Assembly (NCBI GenBank): GCA_964472165.1
Contig: CAYYJE010000003.1
Location: forward strand, 1 to 51,694
Direction: 5' to 3'
Source: UBA1413 sp964472165
GTDB taxonomy: Bacteria; Bacteroidota; Bacteroidia; Bacteroidales; Prolixibacteraceae
Length of the DNA: 51,694 bases
The notes below the pieces were generated by a model. That model worked only from the letters and a program-made list of their open reading frames with translations, had not been told where the DNA came from and did not search any database. Of the stretch, positions 42,783 through 51,694 are shown piece after piece (the stretch's first letter is position 1; each line of letters opens with the position of its first letter). Position numbers and translations under genes: made by a program.

Positions 42783-44825
42783 TTAATTCCATCCGGGGTT
42801 TTGGTCGAGCGAGGGCAAACGCCGGAGTTCGGAACGAGGAATGGGAACAAACATCAGTTTCCGGTCCACTAACCGTCCGTGGATAGCTGCAGAACCGGGC
42901 ATCGTCCGCTGATAGTATGCATCCTTATCGCTCGCGTCGGTATTCATCCCCATGATGGGTTCACGTTCGGTTTCTTCATAAATTCCCCAACGCCTGACAT
43001 CATAATACCTTCTGTTCTCGTGCATAAACTCCACCATGCGCTCCTGTTCGATCAGTTTCTGAACCACAGTGGCATCGCTCAATTCATCATCGGTCAGACC
43101 GGGCAAACCTGCACGGTGACGAATCTGGTTAAAAGCCCATTTAATCTCGGCCTTGTCCCTCGAAAAGGAGATGCTCTGTCCATCCATATCCACGTTATGA
43201 ACTGTGGTCAGGTTGTTAAGCGCTTCGGCATAGTTCAGGAGGACCTCCGCATAACGAAGTATCGGATATACTTTATCCATCACACGGGCGGAGGCTCCCT
43301 TCAATGCGTCCATCGGGTGATACCATTTGCGAAGCACATACCCGGTCATGGAATAGTTCAGGGGTTCATTGGAGGTGCCTCGTCCGTCCTCTTCATACGC
43401 GTAATATTTGGCCGTATGTTCGCGTACAGTAGCATCAGTCGTTGAAAGGCATGGCCAGAAACCTTCGTTGAAGCCCACACTGGCATAAAAGCGCATTTCG
43501 CGGTTGGCATACATTTTAAATACGCCGGCATTGAGGCGGTAACCCGAGAATGTTTTAACCGTACCGGTATATCCCGATTCGGAATAATACCCGTCGGAGG
43601 CGGCCTCCTCAATATTACGGCCGTCGTCCATCCGATAGGCATCGACCATTTTCTGAGTCACGGAAAACCTTCCCCATCCGCCGAGCGAAATGGGGTGCGG
43701 CCCTCTGATCAGGTATTTTATTTGTTCCGATTTGCGCGCCCAGATAAATTCGTCCACGGTGGGAGCCGCACATTCTCCGCTGAACATCTCACTATACGAC
43801 CGGTAATGGTCAATTCCGGCTGCTCCAATGGGCCAGTTCGAAGTATAATCTGCATCTTCGATCGGCGTTTCAGGCAATGCCGGTGTGTTGTCATCGGCAG
43901 GAACCGTGTAAAGCTCATATCTTGAACCTGCGTCGGATGGCAGATCAATAACCTTTTTCGCAGCGGCGGCTGCCAGCGCCCACCGGTATTCATCCGGAGT
44001 TTGTGAAATGTAATGAACACCGTCGGTTTTCCGTGTCCAATCGCTGAAATACCTTCTGGCAATTGCGCCTCCGTTAAAAGCCGGACTGGCATGGATAAGT
44101 CTTAACCGGGAGGCCAGCGCAAGTGCAGCACCCCGCGTAGGACGACCAAAGTCCATGATCGCGACCTCCGCAGGCATGTTAATACCGGCAAACTCAAACT
44201 CCTTGCAGATATATTCCGCTGCTTCGTCATAGGTACTGCGGGGACGGTCATAATATTCCAACTCCTCATTATTTTCCACAATCTCCTCGCCCAGCAAAAT
44301 CGGGGGACCGAAATCAACCAGAATGTTATAGTAGGCATATGCACGCCAAAACCGGGTGTAGCCTTCAATATTGCGACGGTCGGAAGGCGTCATATCCTTT
44401 GCCTCACCCATGTGGACCAGAATGGTATTGCACTTGCGAATGATCTGATAATAGGTTCCCCACACGTCCATCTTGCCGAGATTGTCAGGGGTGGTAAATC
44501 CCTGGGCGAAATTCGTACCTTCATAGACATTGTTGCCTTCGCGGAAGTTGTTCGTACCCTCATCGGTTGCATACGGACCTGGGGTATAGTTGCCTCTGAG
44601 GGTATAGGCCTCATCGGGAAACATCGTGGCGGCTCCCCACATATACGCTTCAATATACCGCTTTTGGGTAAAAGTGGAATCCATTTTGAATTCATCGTCA
44701 AAATAGTTGTCCACATTCAGGAAATTCGAGCAGGAACTTATTCCTGCAAGCATCATGATGACGATGATATAGTAAATTGCTTTTGCAAGTCTTGCAGGAT
44801 ATAAAAATAGCTTCTTCATCTTCAT
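42783..44825 (-). CDS. RagB/SusD family glycan-binding lipoprotein
   Basis: A 680-residue SusD, longer than the PUL1 copy by about 140 residues. The ATG at 44823-44825 (or the ATG at 44817-44819) is preferred; the upstream in-frame start would lengthen the protein by 42 residues with no signal-like character and lie inside the SusC gene. The lipobox is GISSC. Diagnostic blocks are TRFWRAYAYYNILVDFGPP and VEFMHENRRYYDVRRWGIYE at the C-terminus. Spacing to the SusC stop is 4 bases, so translation is coupled. It is the lid of the PUL2 SusC channel. Confidence 0.95.
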   Translation of the reverse strand: MKMKKLFLYPARLAKAIYYIIVIMMLAGISSCSNFLNVDNYFDDEFKMDSTFTQKRYIEAYMWGAATMFPDEAYTLRGNYTPGPYATDEGTNNFREGNNVYEGTNFAQGFTTPDNLGKMDVWGTYYQIIRKCNTILVHMGEAKDMTPSDRRNIEGYTRFWRAYAYYNILVDFGPPILLGEEIVENNEELEYYDRPRSTYDEAAEYICKEFEFAGINMPAEVAIMDFGRPTRGAALALASRLRLIHASPAFNGGAIARRYFSDWTRKTDGVHYISQTPDEYRWALAAAAAKKVIDLPSDAGSRYELYTVPADDNTPALPETPIEDADYTSNWPIGAAGIDHYRSYSEMFSGECAAPTVDEFIWARKSEQIKYLIRGPHPISLGGWGRFSVTQKMVDAYRMDDGRNIEEAASDGYYSESGYTGTVKTFSGYRLNAGVFKMYANREMRFYASVGFNEGFWPCLSTTDATVREHTAKYYAYEEDGRGTSNEPLNYSMTGYVLRKWYHPMDALKGASARVMDKVYPILRYAEVLLNYAEALNNLTTVHNVDMDGQSISFSRDKAEIKWAFNQIRHRAGLPGLTDDELSDATVVQKLIEQERMVEFMHENRRYYDVRRWGIYEETEREPIMGMNTDASDKDAYYQRTMPGSAAIHGRLVDRKLMFVPIPRSELRRLPSLDQNPGWN

Positions 44826-44829
44826 TTTT

Positions 44830-47800
44830 TTACAAGTTGATATATAATTGCAGGGAATAGACCGACGGGATGGGGTATACCCGCCCGTTATACCGGGCCT
44901 GTTCAGGGTCGAAAATGTCCTCTTTCGACCACACATGCAGGTTTGTTCCAATCAACTGAAAGTCGACTGATGCAATTCCCAGTTTGCGCATGGCCGCATT
45001 ATTCAGGTTATAGTTTACCGTTACTTCCTGCAAACGCAAATAGCGGGCATCACCTTTCCAGAAGTCTGATTTCTGAGCGTTATTATTGTTGGTACCATAC
45101 TGCAACCGCGGGAAAATGGCATCCGGATTTTCTGCCAGCGCAGGATCAATCCCATGTGCAAGGGCATATTCCATCGGGATCCACCGATTCTTCGGATCAT
45201 TGGCCATAGTCAGCACATTGCCGGTTACTCCCCCGTAAAAAGGTACATAGCCCATCCCGTTGTTATAGGAGAGACCGTTGTGGCTGACCGACTGTCCTAC
45301 ACGATAATAGTCGGTCCTTCCGGTACCTCTGAGCAACATACCAACCGTCAGTTTTTTGTAATGAATCTCTCCTCCGAATCCATACATCAGCAATGGATAG
45401 GTGCTGCGCGACAAGGGAACCCGGTCGGTCGCATCAATTTTTCCGTCACCGTTTACATCTTTGTATTTGATATCGCCCGGCATATAAAGGCCAAAGGTCT
45501 GGATGGGACTTTGTTTGATGTCTTCCTCATCCCTGAACAATCCGATCGCCTGGTATCCGCGATGAATATTGTTTGGGAAACCGGCATTAAACAGGTATGG
45601 ATATTCCAGATAGGCCTGCTCCCAATTCTGCACTTTGGTATCGGAATAGGTATAATTTCCCCGCAAAGTGAAATACGTGTTCTCGTTGATCTTGTGTGTA
45701 TACGACACATTGCCATCCGACCCGAAACTTTGCATGCGGCCCACATTCCCATACGGCATATTGGTCAAACCCACATATTCGGGCACCTGGGCACGTGGCT
45801 GGAAAATCCCGTCACGCTGGTCCCTGAAAAAGTCGACGACAAACGACAGTTTCTCATCGAAAAAACTCCCCTCAATCCCCAGGTCGGCTTTCTTCGCATT
45901 TTCCCATTCCAGATTATCCGCACCGACCCTTGACTCCCTCAGGATCTCCACGCTGCTCATGGATTCATACACAGAACCGTTGCTAAGTGTTGCCTTGGTC
46001 ATGTATGGGAACCTCGTACTTCCCGCCAGCCGGTCATTTCCAACCGTACCATAGGAGGCTCTTATTTTGAATAAATTGACCCAGTTCAGATTCTCTTTTA
46101 CCCACTGGTAGCTGGAAGGCACCCATCCCAAAGCCACCGACGGGAAAAAACCGTACTGGCGACCAGGCTGGAAGTTTTCCGAACCGGTAATCCCAAAGTT
46201 GAAGTCAATCATGTACGTATCCTTGTAGCTATAGGTAAAACGGCTCGAAACACCCTGATAGCGTACAGGAATGGCGGTCATGTTATTGGTCGCGTCTTCC
46301 GTGTGCTTCTCGTCGCTCAGGTAGTAATAAATCAGACCTGAGGTTCTGTGGTCACCACCAAATACCTGGTCATAGTTTACAGTAGATTCAAAGTGGTATT
46401 TCCGGTACTGATTCATTGATTTGGTATAAGAGGCAGGAGTGGGCTTTACCATTTCCCGCATTACCAGCGAGCCATCGGTTCTTCTCTCCAGGGCCATGTA
46501 AAGGGCCGGCTGAATAAAACGCCTCTCATAAAAATAATTGTGCACATCGTATGCGCCTTGTGCCCGGATCTTCAGCCCATCGAGGAAAGCAGACAAATCC
46601 TGCACGAGCGCAAGGGTGACTTTCCCTTTATATTGTTCATTGGTCTTTCTTCCGGTCCGGTTAATCATCACGTAAGGCGATGAATTGGCGTCTTCGCCGG
46701 CAGCCGGAAACATTCCGTTGGAATAGACTGTCGGCAGGTACAAGGGATTAAGCTGTGACTGTGCCATCCAGATATAATCGGTATTGGCCGTACCCGGCTG
46801 ATTATTAATGGATAGAAAACCGTCGCTTCCGAAATAGAGTGAAGTGGTTTTTGTCAGGCTGATGTCGAGGTTTGTCCGGAAATTATAGGTATTGTATCCC
46901 ACATTCGAGGCATACGGACTGTTCGTATCATACTTGTAAGCAGCCGATTCGCTGTTTCCGCCCAAACTGAGGAAATATCGTGCAATGTTTCCTCCACCCT
47001 TGGCACTGACATAATAAGATTGTTTATAGGAGGTGGTTCTCAGAACTTCATCCTGCCAATTGACGTCGGGATACATATCGGGGTCGAGGTGATCTTTGAT
47101 AATCGCCAGTTCCATCGGACGGTAAACAGGGCTTTCTCCCCTTACCTCCATGGCTTCATTCGCCAGAAGGGCATAATCGTACGCACCCAAATATTCCGGA
47201 ACCCTGCGGAGATGGGATATCGAAAAATTCGTGCGTGCGGTAATACTGAGTTTGCCTTCCTGCCCCCGTTTGGTAGTAATGAGTACAACGCCATTTGCTC
47301 CTCTGACGCCATAAACTGCCGTAGCGGAAGCATCCTTCAGAATGGAAAAGCTTTCGATATCCGCCGGGTCGATTGAATTAATGTTTCCTTCCAGCCCGTC
47401 GATCAATACCAACGCACCGCTGCTGGCACCAAAAGTACCAATCCCACGTACCCAGAACTCCGAAATGTTCTGCCCGGGCTCACCGCTCGACTGCATGGAA
47501 ATGACTCCGGCAACCTTTCCTCCCAACAGGTTGGCCACGGATGTGGTTGGCGATTTCAACTGCTCCACATCAATACTGGTTACGGCTGCCACTGACGATA
47601 TCTTCCGTTGAACGCTACCTAAACCTACAGCAACCACCTCCTCCAACTCATGGGCGGTGGTGGTAAAATTGATTTTTAAATCTTTGCGTGGTTCTGTGAC
47701 CAGGAATTCAACCGGCTCATAACCTACAAAAGAGAACACGATCATATCTCCCCGTGAAGCCTGGATGCGGAATTTCCCGCTCGCGTCCGTGGAGGTCCCG

Positions 47801-47949
47801 ACACCCACTTTATTTTTCAGGTAAACGGTTGCCCCTGGCAGGGACTGGTCAGTTTCGTCATACACTACGCCTTCCATCGTATACCTTTCCTGCGCATAAA
47901 GTGAAATGCCTGTGAATAATAACAATAATATCAAAAAGCCTCTTTTCAT
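44830..47949 (-). CDS. SusC/RagA family TonB-dependent outer-membrane transporter
   Basis: A 1039-residue transporter. The ATG at 47947-47949 is chosen because it starts a typical signal (MKRGFLILLLLFTGISLYAQ); an upstream in-frame TTG at 48069 adds 40 residues. The carboxypeptidase-like domain (about 22-100) precedes ELEEVVAVGLGSVQRK, a variant of the SusC box, then the plug with ILKDASATAVYGVRGANGVV and the barrel. It imports oligosaccharides with SusD as partner. It lies 112 bases after the NHL gene. It is the largest gene of PUL2. Confidence 0.96.
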   Translation of the reverse strand: MKRGFLILLLLFTGISLYAQERYTMEGVVYDETDQSLPGATVYLKNKVGVGTSTDASGKFRIQASRGDMIVFSFVGYEPVEFLVTEPRKDLKINFTTTAHELEEVVAVGLGSVQRKISSVAAVTSIDVEQLKSPTTSVANLLGGKVAGVISMQSSGEPGQNISEFWVRGIGTFGASSGALVLIDGLEGNINSIDPADIESFSILKDASATAVYGVRGANGVVLITTKRGQEGKLSITARTNFSISHLRRVPEYLGAYDYALLANEAMEVRGESPVYRPMELAIIKDHLDPDMYPDVNWQDEVLRTTSYKQSYYVSAKGGGNIARYFLSLGGNSESAAYKYDTNSPYASNVGYNTYNFRTNLDISLTKTTSLYFGSDGFLSINNQPGTANTDYIWMAQSQLNPLYLPTVYSNGMFPAAGEDANSSPYVMINRTGRKTNEQYKGKVTLALVQDLSAFLDGLKIRAQGAYDVHNYFYERRFIQPALYMALERRTDGSLVMREMVKPTPASYTKSMNQYRKYHFESTVNYDQVFGGDHRTSGLIYYYLSDEKHTEDATNNMTAIPVRYQGVSSRFTYSYKDTYMIDFNFGITGSENFQPGRQYGFFPSVALGWVPSSYQWVKENLNWVNLFKIRASYGTVGNDRLAGSTRFPYMTKATLSNGSVYESMSSVEILRESRVGADNLEWENAKKADLGIEGSFFDEKLSFVVDFFRDQRDGIFQPRAQVPEYVGLTNMPYGNVGRMQSFGSDGNVSYTHKINENTYFTLRGNYTYSDTKVQNWEQAYLEYPYLFNAGFPNNIHRGYQAIGLFRDEEDIKQSPIQTFGLYMPGDIKYKDVNGDGKIDATDRVPLSRSTYPLLMYGFGGEIHYKKLTVGMLLRGTGRTDYYRVGQSVSHNGLSYNNGMGYVPFYGGVTGNVLTMANDPKNRWIPMEYALAHGIDPALAENPDAIFPRLQYGTNNNNAQKSDFWKGDARYLRLQEVTVNYNLNNAAMRKLGIASVDFQLIGTNLHVWSKEDIFDPEQARYNGRVYPIPSVYSLQLYINL

Positions 47950-48061
47950 GTGAATAATTATTTGTTTTAACGGCCACATGTAATAGCCATGATTGGTTAG
48001 TTCATTTCTGTGGGTCCCGCCTATGACGGGATGGTTATTCATAAGATTAGTTGAAAGTACT

Positions 48062-49396
48062 TTATTCAATTGACAGTTTTCTGATCCGCCTGTTGGCGCG
48101 GTCGGCTATGTAAACGGTTCCATCCATACCAATACCCACAGCGGTGGGTTGGCTAAACTTGGCTTCTTCTTTGCCACCATCCTGCATCCCGCTTACTCCC
48201 GGTATTCCCAGTACAGTCTCCACCATTCCGTTTGAGGGATCGTATTTGCGGATACAATAATTATTGTAATCCGAGATGTAACATATCCCATCCTGGTCGA
48301 ATTTCAACCCATAAGGGGTATTGAACAATGCCTGTTCAATCGGTCCGTCGCGGTGCCCTGAAGTTTTCGAGGTATTCAGCCTGGTCCAGGAATGTTCCGG
48401 GTCGTTAAGATCCAGACGCCAGATGCCATGTGCCATGGTACCGCTGTTATACCCGGCCAGGTAGAGCATGTTGGGATGTGTAGGATCCACATCGATACCG
48501 ATGCTGGTCCCCTGTTCCACCGATTGGAAGATGATTTCCGCCACACCGGTTTCCGGGTTAATTTTGACGATCTGCCCGGTACTGTATCGCGTGTACATGT
48601 GTTTGTCGGCCGAACTGTATCCCATATAATTACCGTTGGCAGTTGGGATCGGATAGGCCCCGCCTGTTTTAAAGGTCATGGTACGGTATCGCGGGATCCA
48701 TCCATTGGCCGGATCGATAATGGCATATTCAAGCGTTCCCGTTCTCACGGCTGTGTAGAGGATCCCTGTGTTCTTGTCCGCACAAAGCCCTTCAAAACGA
48801 CTGTTGGCCACATTGGGAAATTTGTTGACCAGTTCCATCAAATTCTCCGATTCATTGATCCGCACGAGGCCCGCACTTGAATAACTGGCGGCATCGGAAG
48901 CCGGATTGTCCGTACCTACAAAGATATTGTCGTACTGGTCCACATCGAGCTGAAAAGGAGCGATTTGCGACTGCTCAAGCGGACCGGTCCGGATGGCGTT
49001 GGTTCCGTCACCAGCTACCGTGGAAACCGAAATGGTTATCTTATAACGGAACTTCTGGTCATAAACCACGGAATCATTGCCCACTACGACCGATACATCA
49101 CAAATATCACTGACCACGCGGGGTACAACAATGTACATGCGTCTCCCGTTTGAGCCAATCACCGCAGCCCGCTTTTTGTTAAAATAAACCTTTATCTTTT
49201 CAGGATCTGACCCAAAGTTTGACCCTTCGAGAATTACTTTCTCCCTGATGCGACCAGAATCGGGGTAAAAAGAAGTTAATTCGACTGGTTTGGAAGGATC
49301 ATAATCCTCCCAGACATAGTCGTCTCCGTTGTCTTTACATGCAAAGATAGCAGCGAAAAACAACAGCAACCAAAGATAAAAATCTCTTTTTTTCAT
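48062..49396 (-). CDS. IPT/TIG-NHL-repeat surface lipoprotein
   Basis: A 444-residue lipoprotein (Cys20 in AIFAC). An IPT/TIG immunoglobulin-like domain (about 38-118, SFYPDSGRIREKVILEGSNF) precedes an NHL-type six-bladed beta-propeller (about 125-444). Repeats include DVDQYDNIFVG, KFDQDGICYISDYNNYCIRK and GIGMDGTVYIADRANRRIRK. It is the first gene of the PUL2 run, upstream of SusC. Surface glycan binding is most likely; similar IPT-NHL proteins occupy the glycan-binding slot of other loci. No catalytic motif seen. Confidence 0.88.
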   Translation of the reverse strand: MKKRDFYLWLLLFFAAIFACKDNGDDYVWEDYDPSKPVELTSFYPDSGRIREKVILEGSNFGSDPEKIKVYFNKKRAAVIGSNGRRMYIVVPRVVSDICDVSVVVGNDSVVYDQKFRYKITISVSTVAGDGTNAIRTGPLEQSQIAPFQLDVDQYDNIFVGTDNPASDAASYSSAGLVRINESENLMELVNKFPNVANSRFEGLCADKNTGILYTAVRTGTLEYAIIDPANGWIPRYRTMTFKTGGAYPIPTANGNYMGYSSADKHMYTRYSTGQIVKINPETGVAEIIFQSVEQGTSIGIDVDPTHPNMLYLAGYNSGTMAHGIWRLDLNDPEHSWTRLNTSKTSGHRDGPIEQALFNTPYGLKFDQDGICYISDYNNYCIRKYDPSNGMVETVLGIPGVSGMQDGGKEEAKFSQPTAVGIGMDGTVYIADRANRRIRKLSIE

Positions 49397-49858
49397 GTTT
49401 TAATAGATTAAATAAATATGCTGTATTGTTAAAAGAAATAATTCATCAGAAATCAAAATCAAAAACAAAAACTAAACATCGTAAAAAGAATAATGCCCAG
49501 GCACTTCCGCCGGGGTGATTGCTTATGCTTCATCCAACGCTGTTAATACAGTCGCCTGATTACGAAAGAAATATGAAGTGTTTGCAGCAGTTTAGGTTCA
49601 AGTTTCATATTATGCTAAATTAGGTTTGATTCAATGTTTTCCAAATTTAGGATAAAAAAAGAAAAAAAAAAGCTTAAAATCGAATCTCGACCGGGAATCT
49701 TCGTTAAAAATTTCTGTCTCACCTGGGCCCGGATCAACGATTATGCTCCCTGAAATTTAAATTGCTGCACAAGTTAAACAAAAACCACTAAATTTACTCA
49801 AGATGAAAAACAAGAAAAAGCAGAGTACCACATTCAAAGTCAAATAATTTTTTACAAA
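49397..49858. other. 462-base divergent intergenic region, no gene seen
   Basis: This gap separates the PUL2 operon (minus) from the esterase gene (plus). It is AT-rich, with A-tracts around 49657-49672. No protein-like open frame, tRNA or strong hairpin was found. Its main content is a pair of opposite -7-like boxes at 49621-49649. No HTCS, sigma or anti-sigma gene is present for PUL2 here. Confidence 0.6.
49621..49649. promoter_or_regulatory. Paired -7-like boxes in the PUL2/esterase divergent region
   Basis: TAGGTTTG (49621-49628) fits the plus-strand -7 consensus TAnnTTTG. TAAATTTG on the minus strand (49649-49642) fits it for PUL2, giving a leader of about 240 bases. No well-spaced TTTG -33 was found for either. 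A third candidate, TAAATTTA (about 49787-49794), is nearer the esterase. Confidence 0.3.
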
Positions 49859-51022
49859 ATGAAAAACTGGATTTTTATACACCTCATTCTTTTTACAATA
49901 GTTTCAAATTGTTTCGGACAGGAAGATATGCTTTGTGTGGGTCCTTACTGGACAGAGGACGAAGCCAACCTGAAGATGAAAGAATTTGCAGCTTCATGGA
50001 ACGATGTGAATTCATGGGAAAAACGTGCTGAAACGATCAAAAAAGGTATCATAGAGGGGATGAAGCTGGATCAAATGCCGGAAATAGAAGGAAATTTTCA
50101 TGAAAAAATTACCAATACCCGCCAGTTAGACGGGTATCTGGTTGAAAACATCAGCATTGAAAGTTTTCCCGGATTTTATATAACGGGAAACCTTTATCGT
50201 CCGGCAACTCCCGGAAAGAAATGCGCTGCAGTACTCTCTCCGCATGGACATCTTCAGGATAAACGGCTGAAGGAAGATGTTCAGTACAGGTGTGCCGTAC
50301 TTGCCCGGATGGGCGCTGTTGTTTTTGCTTACGATATGGTCGGACATGGCGACTCCCATCAGGTTGACTCTCATAAAATACCAATTGCAATGCTGTTGCA
50401 GACGTGGAACAGCAAGCGTGTTCTCGATTATTTACTGTCACGTCCCGATGTGGACCCTGACAGAATCGGCATGACAGGAGGCTCGGGAGGGGGCACTCAA
50501 ACATTTCTGCTGACAGCCATTGATGAACGTATCAAGGTATCGGTTCCCTGTGTTCAGGTGTCGGCTCATTTTTTTGGGGGATGTGTGTGCGAAAGTGGTA
50601 TGCCGATTCATAAGAGCAAAAATCATCAGACAAACAACGTGGAAATAGCAGCCTTGTGTGCTCCGCGCCCGATGCTGTTAATCTCAGATGGAAATGACTG
50701 GACAAGAAATACCCCCCGGATAGAATATCCATATATTCAAAAAGTTTATGAATTGTATGATGCCGAACATAAAATTGAAAATGTCCATTTCCCTGCAGAA
50801 AAACACGATTACGGATATTCCAAGCGCGTAGCCATGTACAATTTTTTTTCGCACCACTTGCGGCTTAACACAGGAGCTGTGGAGTGGAAACCCACGATCA
50901 GTGAAGTGTTTGTAACAATCTTGCCTGAAAATCAATTAAAAGTATTTACTGAGGAAAACCCAATGCCGGATAATGCATTAAAAGGAGATGACGAGATAGT
51001 TATATATCTGAATTTAAAATAG
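49859..51022 (+). CDS. Secreted alpha/beta-hydrolase (acetyl xylan esterase-like)
   Basis: A 387-residue secreted hydrolase with a signal peptide (to about residue 20, NCFG). The alpha/beta-hydrolase triad is visible: S209 in GGSGGGTQ, D280 in SDGNDWT and H316 in EKHDYG. The pattern resembles CE7/acetyl-xylan esterases and dienelactone-hydrolase-like glycan esterases. It would remove acetyl or other acyl esters from a glycan. It diverges from PUL2 by 462 bases and is followed by a VOC remnant and an aldo/keto reductase. The link to PUL2 is positional only. Substrate unknown. Confidence 0.88.
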   Translation: MKNWIFIHLILFTIVSNCFGQEDMLCVGPYWTEDEANLKMKEFAASWNDVNSWEKRAETIKKGIIEGMKLDQMPEIEGNFHEKITNTRQLDGYLVENISIESFPGFYITGNLYRPATPGKKCAAVLSPHGHLQDKRLKEDVQYRCAVLARMGAVVFAYDMVGHGDSHQVDSHKIPIAMLLQTWNSKRVLDYLLSRPDVDPDRIGMTGGSGGGTQTFLLTAIDERIKVSVPCVQVSAHFFGGCVCESGMPIHKSKNHQTNNVEIAALCAPRPMLLISDGNDWTRNTPRIEYPYIQKVYELYDAEHKIENVHFPAEKHDYGYSKRVAMYNFFSHHLRLNTGAVEWKPTISEVFVTILPENQLKVFTEENPMPDNALKGDDEIVIYLNLK

Positions 51023-51076
51023 ATACACCCTATTCCTGACAATCATTTTTATAGCTTTTTTTTCGACGGTCAATAG

Positions 51077-51380
51077 AACGATCGCCAGTTTCTTGAGTTT
51101 ATAGAATACAACGGTGCAAAGGGAAAACCACGCCTGGTTTCCGTTTCAATCGAAACGGAAAATGTAGGGCAGATGCGGGAATACCTTGAGGAGAACGGGG
51201 TTGAAGTGCCTGCAAAAGTAAAAGAAGATGGTGCAGGAAACAATGTATACCCTGAAAGAACGACAAGGGAACAACCAGCTTGCAAAGCCAATGGTTGGCA
51301 AAGGAAAACGCTGGCTGTTGAATCTGCAAAACACCGATGGAACCAAAGTAGAATTTACCGAAGCCCATGCCGTACGATAA
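51077..51380 (+). pseudogene. Frameshifted VOC (glyoxalase/dioxygenase-fold) gene remnant
   Basis: The first frame (51077 to about 51230) reads NDRQFLEFIEYNGAKGKPRL, then SIETENVGQMREYLEENGVEVPAKV (split here in two runs). This is like the second half of VOC-fold proteins. The second frame (about 51230-51380) reads LLNLQNTDGTKVEFTEAHAV and ends in TAA, like the C-terminal DPDG-VEF strand. A stop (TAG, 51074-51076) precedes it in the first frame and no start codon is seen, so the N-terminal part is also lost. Both parts together support a decayed VOC gene. Family assignment is by remembered pattern. Confidence 0.55.
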
Positions 51381-51397
51381 CCAAAAACACAAGAATT

Positions 51398-51694
51398 ATG
51401 AAGAAGAATGAATTAAGCCGGCGGAAATTTTTAAAAGACACGCTTGGCGCCAGTTTACTCGTTTCAGGAACAGCGTTTTTGCCTTCCTGTTCTGTCCTCC
51501 GGCCAATTTTCAGATCTGAATCGCCATACAATGCCAAAGGGTTGCCTACGGTTCTGATTGGTTCAACCGGGGTGCCTGTCCCCCGCATCCTTTGTGGTTT
51601 AGGCTCACGATTTTGCCATATCGAAAGTGATGAGCAGGCTCAAAAAATGTTACACTATGCATTAGACAATGGCTTTTATTATTTTGATACGGCA
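51398..51694 (+). CDS. Tat-exported aldo/keto reductase (N-terminal part only)
   Basis: The first 99 codons; the gene continues past the right edge. The start is the ATG at 51398, 18 bases after the VOC remnant. A twin-arginine signal (LSRRKFLKD, residues 6-14) and a Cys in LPSCS (Cys31) make it an exported, possibly lipidated protein. The following VPRILCGLGSRF and NGFYYFDTA resemble the start of aldo/keto reductases, where the DTA Asp begins the conserved active-site region. NADPH-linked enzymes of this family are often cytoplasmic, so export is notable. Catalytic Tyr/Lys/His are beyond the window. Confidence 0.8.
   Translation, partial: MKKNELSRRKFLKDTLGASLLVSGTAFLPSCSVLRPIFRSESPYNAKGLPTVLIGSTGVPVPRILCGLGSRFCHIESDEQAQKMLHYALDNGFYYFDTA

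Overview
The window looks like a Bacteroidota chromosome segment, most like a glycan-degrading Bacteroidales/Marinilabiliales-type organism. The basis is two SusC/SusD pairs, many lipoproteins, BACON domains, DUF families found mostly in Bacteroidota, little Shine-Dalgarno signal, and promoter-like TAnnTTTG boxes. No rRNA, tRNA, CRISPR array, integrase or IS element was seen. Species cannot be told from the sequence alone.

Region 1 (1-20,639) is polysaccharide-utilisation locus 1. On the left, a minus-strand set (sulfatase, Tat-exported Gfo/Idh/MocA protein, GH43-like lipoprotein cut by the window edge) diverges from a plus-strand trio (GH172 arabinofuranosidase-like enzyme, DUF6786 lipoprotein, FucP-like sugar/H+ symporter). 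A minus-strand run follows in transcription order: DUF6259 TIM-barrel hydrolase-like protein, ROK regulator, DUF4855 lipoprotein, SusC, SusD, DUF5018 surface lipoprotein, FAD-dependent oxidoreductase. The intergenic DNA upstream of the DUF4855 gene carries palindromes and, on the opposite strand, a promoter-plus-terminator arrangement that could make a very short RNA.

Region 2 (20,702-27,533) is a type I restriction-modification locus, hsdM-hsdS-hsdR on the minus strand. It is split between hsdS and hsdR by a plus-strand GIY-YIG nuclease gene and a cluster of REP-like palindromic repeats, an arrangement that looks like an inserted element.

Region 3 (27,672-36,444) is a tight eight-gene minus-strand catabolic cassette. 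It contains a cytoplasmic GH88-like unsaturated-uronyl hydrolase, a TIM-barrel isomerase, a Gfo/Idh oxidoreductase, an SDR, an OFA/MCT-like MFS carrier, an M20 deacylase, an NAD-epimerase-like protein and a DHDPS/NAL-like aldolase. No known pathway uses exactly this set, so it may be an undescribed route for an acidic, possibly amide-substituted sugar. An AAA ATPase/DUF4143 gene with a striking repeat array at its start lies upstream.

Region 4 (38,059-49,396) is polysaccharide-utilisation locus 2. In transcription order it holds an IPT/NHL lipoprotein, SusC, SusD, a DUF1735/DUF4361 lipoprotein, a BACON-calcineurin phosphoesterase and a triple-BACON lipoprotein, and it ends in a strong intrinsic terminator. 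Region 5 (49,859-end) has a secreted alpha/beta-hydrolase esterase, a frameshifted VOC-family remnant and the start of a Tat-exported aldo/keto reductase.
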